Shown here one piece after another: positions 58,245 through 64,000 of a stretch of 64,000 bases of DNA (the first letter of the stretch is position 1; the number at the start of each line of letters is the position of its first letter). Both the position numbers and the translations under genes were made by a program. A model generated the notes under the pieces. The model searched no databases and had not been told where the DNA came from. It was given only the letters and a program-made list of their open reading frames with translations. Source of the DNA: Nocardioides gansuensis (GTDB lineage: Bacteria; Actinomycetota; Actinomycetes; Propionibacteriales; Nocardioidaceae); assembly GCF_003076135.1 (NCBI RefSeq), contig NZ_QDGZ01000005.1, positions 124,001-188,000 of the forward strand, written 5' to 3'.

Positions 58245-58841
58245 TCAGGCGCGGCTGATCGTCTGGGCCAGCCCCAGCAGGTGGCCCAGCCGGGCCAGCT
58301 CCGACTCCAGGAAGTCGGGACCACCGCGTCGGCCGAGCACGATCACGTCGTCGCCGAGTGGCGCACCGCACAGCAACGTGACGTCGTCGGAGGGCAGCCG
58401 GTCGGGCATGGCGAGTGCCACGTGGGAGACCTTCTCCGGCGCCCCGTCGGTCGCCTGCAGGATCCTGCCGTCGATGCCGACCCGGGCCGCCCAGTCGACC
58501 CGGAAGGTGATCGGCAGCATCTCGACGAGCCGGCCGATCGCCTGGGCCGGGTGGGCCGAGAGCTCCTCGACCACCTCGAGGTCGAGGAACAGGTTGCCGC
58601 CGGCGGCGTAGCGGCTGATCCAGAGCACCTCGACGCCGTCCAGCGCGTTGCACGCGGACACGATCGAGTCGGGCATCGTGCCGGGGAGGGTCTCGAGGAG
58701 CACGTCGTCCACTGCGACGTCACCGCGCTTGTCGACGATCTCGATGGCCTCGATGTCGCCTCCTGCTTCACCGATCGCGGTCGCCACGCGACCCAGCGAA
58801 CCGGGGACGTCGGGAAGGGAGACTCGCAGCAGGAAAGGCAC
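58245..58841 (-). CDS. ACT domain-containing protein
   Basis: This 198-aa protein has an N-terminal ACT domain (about 1-75; LLRVSLPDVPGSLGRVATAIGEAGGDIEAIEIVDKRGDVAVDDVLLE), which normally binds amino acids, and a C-terminal alpha/beta region unassigned to a family (DFLESELARLGHLLGLAQ). No enzymatic domain is attached, so it may be a regulatory subunit or sensor. GTG 58841 has TAGCCT 6 nt upstream. It lies upstream of nothing obviously linked; recD is 77 nt away on the same strand. Confidence 0.8.
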   Translation of the reverse strand: MPFLLRVSLPDVPGSLGRVATAIGEAGGDIEAIEIVDKRGDVAVDDVLLETLPGTMPDSIVSACNALDGVEVLWISRYAAGGNLFLDLEVVEELSAHPAQAIGRLVEMLPITFRVDWAARVGIDGRILQATDGAPEKVSHVALAMPDRLPSDDVTLLCGAPLGDDVIVLGRRGGPDFLESELARLGHLLGLAQTISRA

Positions 58842-58847
58842 GCCATG

Positions 58848-58853
58848 AGGCTA
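58848..58853 (-). promoter_or_regulatory. -10 box of the ACT gene
   Basis: Minus-strand TAGCCT lies 6 nt before GTG 58841. Confidence 0.45.
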
Positions 58854-58918
58854 GCCGGGCCGGGTTTCCCGGATGTTTCCCGCGTCCGCCCCGTGGTCAG
58901 CCGGACCGGCGCGGACGT

Positions 58919-60673
58919 TCAGGCACCCGCACCGAGCCGGGTCGCCAGCCCGCTCGCTCGCTGGGCCCGTCGGCCGATCGCCGCCCGCACGGCCTGCTCC
59001 GACCCGACCACCCGCACACGGGTGCGGGCCCGGGTCACCGCGGTGTAGAAGAGCTCGCGGGTCAGCAGGCGCGACTCCTCGTCGGGCAGCAGCACCGTCA
59101 CCTCGTCGGCCTGGCTGCCCTGGCTCTTGTGGATGGTCATCGCGTGCATCGTCTCGACGTCGCCGAGGCGGGACGGCGCGAAGTCGCGGTGGCCGTCGGC
59201 CGAGCCGATCACGGCCCGCCGGCCGAGCGGCCCGTCGATCACGACGCCGCTGTCGCCGTTGTAGACCCCGAGCGCGTAGTCGTTGGCCGTCACGAGCAGC
59301 GGGCGGCCGATGTAGGAGCGCTCGTGGAGCGGGTCACCGGTCTCCGCGGCGAGCCACTGCTCGAGGCGCCGGTTCCAGTGGTGCACCCCGTAGGGCCCGT
59401 CGCGGTGGGCGCACAGCAGGCGGTGGCGGTCGAGCGCCGCGAGCGCGCGCTCGGCGTCACCGGCCACGGCGGCGTCGCGGAGGGCGAGCGCGGCGGGCAG
59501 CGCCGCAGCCCGGACCACCTGCCCGGGGTCGGGGTCGGTCACCCAGCGCACCTGGTCGTGCCCGGCGGCCAGCACGGCGACCGCCTCGTCGGCGTCGCCG
59601 TCACGCAGGGCAGCCGCCAGCCGGCCGATCTCGGCGCCGAAGCGGTGCGTCGTGGCGAGTGCCGCGACCGGGGAGTCGTCGCGGCCGGCGTAGCCGCGCA
59701 CCAGGTCGCTGAGAACAGCACCGGCCTCGACGGACGAGAGCTGGTCAGGGTCGCCCACCAGCACCAGCCGCGCATCCGGCCGCACCGCCTCGAGCAGCCG
59801 GGCCATCATGGTCAGCGACACCATCGACGTCTCGTCGACGACGACCACGTCGTGGGGCAGCCGGTTGGCCCGGTGGTGGCGGAAGCGAGTGGAGTTGCCG
59901 GGGTCCCGGCGCAACAACCGGTGCAGGGTCGAGGCGTGCAGGTCCTCCAGCCGGGCCCGGTCCTCCGGCGCGAACCGCGCAGCGGAGGACCGCACGGCCT
60001 CCTCGAGCCGGGCGGCCGCCTTCCCGGTCGGCGCGGTCAACGCGATCCGCAGCGCGTCGCCACGCGCCTCGGCCTGCTCGGCGAGCGCCACCAGCAGGCC
60101 GGCCACCGCGGTCGTCTTGCCGGTGCCCGGCCCACCCGTGAGCACGGTGGTCCACCGGGCGGCCGCCTGCCGGCAGGCGGCGCGCTGCTCGTCGTACCCC
60201 TCCTCCGGGAAGACCCGCGCGAGCCTGGCATCGAGGAGGCCGGGCTCGTGGGCGGGCGTCGAGCCCGCCCGGGCCGACAGGTCGTCGAGGACCTGCGTCT
60301 CCTGCTCGTGGTAGCGGTCGAGGTAGAGCAGGCCGGCGTCCCAGCGCAGCACGCCGAGGGCGACCAGCGGGCTCGCCGCGACGGACCGGGCCCAGGCTGC
60401 GGGCTCCGGCCAGGGCAGGTCGAGGGCGACGGGGAGGTCACGCGCCGTGGACAGGTCGAGGCACACCGACCCCGCGCGTACGGCGCGGCAGGTCAGCGCC
60501 ACCGCGAGCAGCACCTCGTCGTCGGGCTCGCCGCCGAGCCGGCCGAGGGTGCGCGCGACGTGGACGTCGGCGGCCGTGACGACGCCGGCGGAGTTGAAGA
60601 CGGCCAGCAGTCCGGTGGCCGACAGCGCCAGGTCGCGGTCGGCCGCGTCGACGGGCTCGAAGAGCTCGGTCAC
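58919..60673 (-). CDS. recD: Exodeoxyribonuclease V, RecD subunit
   Basis: This 584-aa helicase subunit has Walker A TVLTGGPGTGKTTAVAGLL (about 177-195), DEXX-type motif VVVDETSMVSLTMMARLLEAV, LVLVGDPDQLSSVEAGAVLSDL, and the C-terminal TIHKSQGSQADEVTVLLP and FYTAVTRARTRVRVVG. It is RecD of RecBCD, the 5'-3' motor that unwinds DNA ends. GTG 60673 overlaps the recB stop (GTGA), so recB and recD are translationally coupled. A short N-terminal domain (1-170) is the RecD-specific interaction region. Confidence 0.94.
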   Translation of the reverse strand: MTELFEPVDAADRDLALSATGLLAVFNSAGVVTAADVHVARTLGRLGGEPDDEVLLAVALTCRAVRAGSVCLDLSTARDLPVALDLPWPEPAAWARSVAASPLVALGVLRWDAGLLYLDRYHEQETQVLDDLSARAGSTPAHEPGLLDARLARVFPEEGYDEQRAACRQAAARWTTVLTGGPGTGKTTAVAGLLVALAEQAEARGDALRIALTAPTGKAAARLEEAVRSSAARFAPEDRARLEDLHASTLHRLLRRDPGNSTRFRHHRANRLPHDVVVVDETSMVSLTMMARLLEAVRPDARLVLVGDPDQLSSVEAGAVLSDLVRGYAGRDDSPVAALATTHRFGAEIGRLAAALRDGDADEAVAVLAAGHDQVRWVTDPDPGQVVRAAALPAALALRDAAVAGDAERALAALDRHRLLCAHRDGPYGVHHWNRRLEQWLAAETGDPLHERSYIGRPLLVTANDYALGVYNGDSGVVIDGPLGRRAVIGSADGHRDFAPSRLGDVETMHAMTIHKSQGSQADEVTVLLPDEESRLLTRELFYTAVTRARTRVRVVGSEQAVRAAIGRRAQRASGLATRLGAGA

Positions 60674-63600
60674 GACACCACCACCTCCCGGTCGCCGTCG
60701 AGGAGCGCCGACAGGTCGGTGACGAGGCCGACGGGCGGCCGCCACGCGAAGACCCCGCACGGGGCACCGTCCACCCGTGGGGTGTCCGGCCCGCACATGC
60801 CGCGGAGGTAGAGGTAGAGGACGCCGCCGAGGTGGGTGGCCGGGTCGTAGCCGGGCAGTCGCCAGCGCAGGTAGCGGTGCAGCACCACCGTGTAGAGCAG
60901 CGCCTGCAGGGGATAGTCGGAGTGGCCCATGGCCTCGTCGAGCACGGCCGGCCGGTAGTCGTGGGCCGTCAGCGGCGCGGCCAGGTCGCCCAGCCAGTTG
61001 GTCTTGTAGTCGACCGTGAGGTAGCGGGTCGCTCCCTCTTGATCTTGATGCCGCATGACGAGGTCGATCGAGCCCGTCAGGTAGCCCCGGAGCGGCTGCG
61101 CCGCCAGCACAGGGTCGGAGTCGAGGGTGTGGGCGTAGCGGAGCACCGGATCGCCGTCGGGGAGGTGGCGGATCAGCAGGGGCGCGAGGTCGCCGAGCGT
61201 CATCGACCCCACGGCGTACGACGTGTCGTCGCCGCCGGCGAGTGGCAGCTCGAAGTCCAGCTCCTCGAGCCGGTCGGCCCGGGCGACCTCCAGCAGGGTG
61301 ACGTCGTCGGCGAGGGGGCCGAGTGGGCTGCTGCACACCGCGACGAGGGCGTCGGCCAGCTCCCCGGCGTCGAGCTCGACCGGCCACCAGACCCGCTGCT
61401 CGGCGATGTGCGCCAGCAGCTCGGCGTGGAAGTCGGGCGCGGCCGGGTCGGCGTGCTCGAGCACCGCGTGCACCAGGGACCCGAACGTGGCGCCCACCGG
61501 CAGGCCCGCCATCGGCGAGGGCACCGACGCCAGGTCGAGGTCGGCCGGCGCTGTGACGACAGTGAGGTCATCGGCGTCCTCGACCTCCGGCAGGTCCTCG
61601 GGCTCGGAGAGCACCCGGTCGGCGTTGTGTGGCGCGGACGCGGCTGCGGAGAGCGAGGAGTAGGAGGTGCGGCGCCAGGACGTGTCGACGGTGCGGGTGA
61701 AGTCGCGCGCCGACAGCTCCTCCGAGGACAGCTCGATGGGGGCCGGGTCGGGCTCGGTGACCACGGACAGCTCCGGCTGCGGGCCACCGGCGGCCTTCCA
61801 GTGGCCGAGGATCTCCACGACCCGGTCGTCGTCGACCGTGTCCCAGCGCTGCGGCACGTCGGCCGCGCCTGGCCGGCGGCCGAAGAGCATCCGGTGGAGC
61901 GGCGAAGTCGGCGAGTTGCGGGTGCTCGGGGCATACCAGGCGACGACCTGTGACCGGGCGCGGGTGAGGGCGACGTAGAGGAGCCGGAGCTGCTCGCCGG
62001 CGTCCTCCTGGGCGTGCCGGGCGACGTTGGCCGAGCGGTGCGGGCCCGGCCCGCCGACGTCGCGGCACCGGTCTCCGTGGTCGTCGTGGAAGAGCGGCAC
62101 GTCCGGCTCGCGCTCGAAGCGGTCCCACAGCCAGGGCGCGTAGACCACGGGGTATTCGAGGCCCTTGCTGCCGTGGATCGTCACCAGCTGCACGGCCGCG
62201 GCGTCGGAGTCGAGGCGCCTGGTGCGCTCGGAGGCGACCTCCAGCTTGTCGTCGGCAACCTGGGCACGCAGCCAGCCGAGCAGGCCGACGACGCCGAGCT
62301 GCTCGTCGACCGACACCCGGTGCAGGGCCTCACCGATATGGCGCAGGTCGGTGAGCGTGCGCTGGCCGCCGACCCGCCCGAGCACCCGGGCGGTGAGGCC
62401 TTCGACGACGGTCCACTCGAGCACGGCCGCCACGCCGCGGGTGGCGAAGACCTGCGCCAGCGTGCGCACCCGGTCGGACAGGTCGTCGGTCAGCTCGTCG
62501 CCCCCGGCGTCGAGCTCGGCAGCGGAGAGGCCGAAGAAGGAGGTGAGGGCCGCGGCCCGCACCCGGTCGGTGCGGTGCGGCTGCTCGAGGGCTTCGAGCA
62601 GGGTCAGCCACTCCGTGGCCGCGGGCGTGTGGAAGACAGACCCGCCGGCGTTGACCACCGACGGCACTCCGATCTCGGCGAGCGCCAGCTGGGTGGCCTG
62701 CAGGTCGGCGCGCCGCGCGGCCAGCACGGCCACGTCACCCGGCACCAGCGGCCGGCCGTCGAACGTCGCACCCGACGTCAGCAGGCGCTTGATGTCGCGG
62801 GCCAGGTCGGCGACGACGTGGGCGCGCCACCGGGCCACGCCCGGCTTGCTGGTCGGCTTGGCGCCCAGCTCGGCGTGCCGGGCCACCCGGAGCCGGAAGG
62901 GCGGCCCGGCTCCGACCAGCCGCGACTTCGGATGGTGCGCCTGCACCGGGTGTACGACGATGCGTGGGTCGCCGAGGGTCGCACCCTCCAGGACCACCTG
63001 CAGCGAGTCGAGGAGTGGCTTGTCGGCCCGCCAGTTGACGCCCAGCGTCTGCCGGGTCGTCGCTGTCTCCCCGGCACGGAGATAGGTCACGACGTCGCCG
63101 CCACGGAAGGCGTAGATCGCCTGCTTGGGGTCGCCGATGAGCACCAAAGTCGCCACGCCGTGGAAGGCACGCTCGAAGACCTGCCACTGCACCGGGTCGG
63201 TGTCCTGGAACTCGTCGATCAGCACGACCTTCCAGCGCTGCCGCATCCGCGTGCGGGCAGGAGCCGCGTCGTCCTCGAGGGCGTCGGCCAGCTGCCCCAG
63301 CAGGTCGTCGTAGCTGAGGATGCCGAGCCGCCGCTTGCGCCGGTCGACCTCGGCGCGCACGTCGAGCGCGAAGCGCACCCGCTGAGCAGGCAGCGAGTCG
63401 GGCGCCTCCTCGAGCGCCGCGCGCGGCTCGACATGGGCGCGGGGGTCGCCCACCGCCTCGCGGGCGATCCGGCCGGCCTCCTCACGTGTCCACGGCGGCT
63501 GCTGCTCGCCGGCGAAGCGGGCGAGGTAGAGGTCGTCGACGACCTCGGCGGTGAGCTGCTCGAGGTCCTCCACGAGCACGGCGCCGGGGTCGGTGTCTCC

Positions 63601-64000
63601 GGCCACGCCCAGGCTGCGCAGCACGAGCTGGCAGAACTGGTGGATGGTGGCGATCGTCGCGGCGTCGAAGGTGGTGAGGGCGGCGGTGAGCCGCTCCCGG
63701 CGCTCGCCCAGCTCGGCCTCGTCGGCGTCGAGCAGCCACTCCTCGAGATCGGTCAGTGGCGCCGCCCCCGGGGTGGAGAGCAGGGCTGCGGCCTCGTCGA
63801 GCTGCTCTCGCACCCGCTCCCTGAGCTCCTGGCTGGCGGCGCGGGTGAACGTCACGACCAGCAGCTGGTCGAGACAGGCGACACCCTCGGCCACGTAGCG
63901 GGTGACCAGCGCAGCGATGGTCCACGTCTTGCCGGTGCCGGCGCTCGCCTCGAGCAGCGTGGTGCCCTCCGGCAGCGGTCCGGTGATGTCGAAGGTGTCC
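60670..64000 (-). CDS. recB: Exodeoxyribonuclease V, RecB subunit, 5' end cut by window
   Basis: About 1110 codons are visible; the start lies beyond the window. Walker A is in EASAGTGKTWTIAALVTRY near the edge, helicase motif II is VLIDEFQDTDPVQWQVFE, and motif VI-type GLEYPVVYAPWLW and VALTRARSQVVAWYAPS follow. The C-terminal nuclease shows GSIDLVMRH and VDYKTNWLG, the D-Y-K-T-N catalytic motif, so both motor and nuclease are intact. It unwinds and degrades DNA ends with RecC and RecD; recC is not in the window but expected just upstream. Confidence 0.95.
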   Translation of the reverse strand, partial: DTFDITGPLPEGTTLLEASAGTGKTWTIAALVTRYVAEGVACLDQLLVVTFTRAASQELRERVREQLDEAAALLSTPGAAPLTDLEEWLLDADEAELGERRERLTAALTTFDAATIATIHQFCQLVLRSLGVAGDTDPGAVLVEDLEQLTAEVVDDLYLARFAGEQQPPWTREEAGRIAREAVGDPRAHVEPRAALEEAPDSLPAQRVRFALDVRAEVDRRKRRLGILSYDDLLGQLADALEDDAAPARTRMRQRWKVVLIDEFQDTDPVQWQVFERAFHGVATLVLIGDPKQAIYAFRGGDVVTYLRAGETATTRQTLGVNWRADKPLLDSLQVVLEGATLGDPRIVVHPVQAHHPKSRLVGAGPPFRLRVARHAELGAKPTSKPGVARWRAHVVADLARDIKRLLTSGATFDGRPLVPGDVAVLAARRADLQATQLALAEIGVPSVVNAGGSVFHTPAATEWLTLLEALEQPHRTDRVRAAALTSFFGLSAAELDAGGDELTDDLSDRVRTLAQVFATRGVAAVLEWTVVEGLTARVLGRVGGQRTLTDLRHIGEALHRVSVDEQLGVVGLLGWLRAQVADDKLEVASERTRRLDSDAAAVQLVTIHGSKGLEYPVVYAPWLWDRFEREPDVPLFHDDHGDRCRDVGGPGPHRSANVARHAQEDAGEQLRLLYVALTRARSQVVAWYAPSTRNSPTSPLHRMLFGRRPGAADVPQRWDTVDDDRVVEILGHWKAAGGPQPELSVVTEPDPAPIELSSEELSARDFTRTVDTSWRRTSYSSLSAAASAPHNADRVLSEPEDLPEVEDADDLTVVTAPADLDLASVPSPMAGLPVGATFGSLVHAVLEHADPAAPDFHAELLAHIAEQRVWWPVELDAGELADALVAVCSSPLGPLADDVTLLEVARADRLEELDFELPLAGGDDTSYAVGSMTLGDLAPLLIRHLPDGDPVLRYAHTLDSDPVLAAQPLRGYLTGSIDLVMRHQDQEGATRYLTVDYKTNWLGDLAAPLTAHDYRPAVLDEAMGHSDYPLQALLYTVVLHRYLRWRLPGYDPATHLGGVLYLYLRGMCGPDTPRVDGAPCGVFAWRPPVGLVTDLSALLDGDREVVVS

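Overview
The window is a GC-rich actinobacterial chromosome segment, most likely from Nocardioides or a close relative in Nocardioidaceae. The evidence is a bacterial proteasome activator (Bpa), two GAF-ANTAR regulators, a TB7.3-like biotin carrier, a SEC-C/DUF5926 protein, the pheA-DUF4446-serS neighbourhood, an IdeR/DtxR iron box and abundant TANNNT boxes placed 6-8 nt before start codons, as expected for leaderless mRNAs. It is dense, ordinary chromosome. There are no insertion sequences, phage genes, CRISPR arrays or rRNA; one tRNA-Ser(CGA) is present.

Layout. 1-6.4 kb: 3'-truncated iron-containing redox enzyme plus methyltransferase, a TetR/alpha-beta hydrolase pair, DinB-like protein, a short 32-nt-period repeat, GDPD phosphodiesterase, DUF5926, and a secreted Lys-rich coiled-coil protein behind a structured leader. 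6.4-15 kb (mostly minus): adenylate cyclase with a cyclic-nucleotide-binding protein, secreted Ig-like protein, arginine deiminase, an overlapping operon larB-larC-TMEM165/GDT1-DUF6058/GNAT, and a double-VOC protein. 14.6-21 kb: pheA, DUF4446, PAP2-diacylglycerol kinase fusion, serS and two overlapping HAD phosphatases, a TIMP-like anchored protein and a 32-aa membrane micro-ORF. 21-27 kb: Bpa, quinone reductase, DUF6457, MobA-like protein, nitrilase-family amidase, membrane protein, biotin carrier, GAF-ANTAR protein and the tRNA.

27.6-33 kb: ROK regulator divergent from a complete glucose-6-phosphate to KDPG Entner-Doudoroff operon (zwf-edd-eda). 33-38 kb: tadA and its partner, upp, and the proton-translocating transhydrogenase pntAB, which fits NADPH balancing beside zwf. 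38-43 kb: a maltose-type sugar ABC transporter (binding protein and two permeases, no ATPase here) divergent from a LacI regulator with CTTGCA/TGCAAG operators. 43-50 kb: VIT1/CCC1 transporter, F420-type oxidoreductase, thpR, acyl-CoA dehydrogenase, an M15 peptidase lipoprotein carrying an in-frame repeat array, and an MMPL transporter with divergent TetR. 50-55 kb: Sir2 deacylase, GAF-ANTAR and STAS pair, and an iron-siderophore ABC system under an IdeR/DtxR box. 55-64 kb: MocR regulator divergent from an 83-aa protein, menB, an ACT protein, recD and a 5'-truncated recB.

No single spectacular new system is evident. The best leads are the TMEM165/GDT1-larBC operon, a TetR operator copied into the coding start of its neighbour, a repeat-derived linker in the M15 lipoprotein, a long palindrome between mobA and the nitrilase gene, the TIMP-like protein with its micro-ORF, and the pervasive leaderless promoter geometry, including a bidirectional one between pheA and DUF4446.
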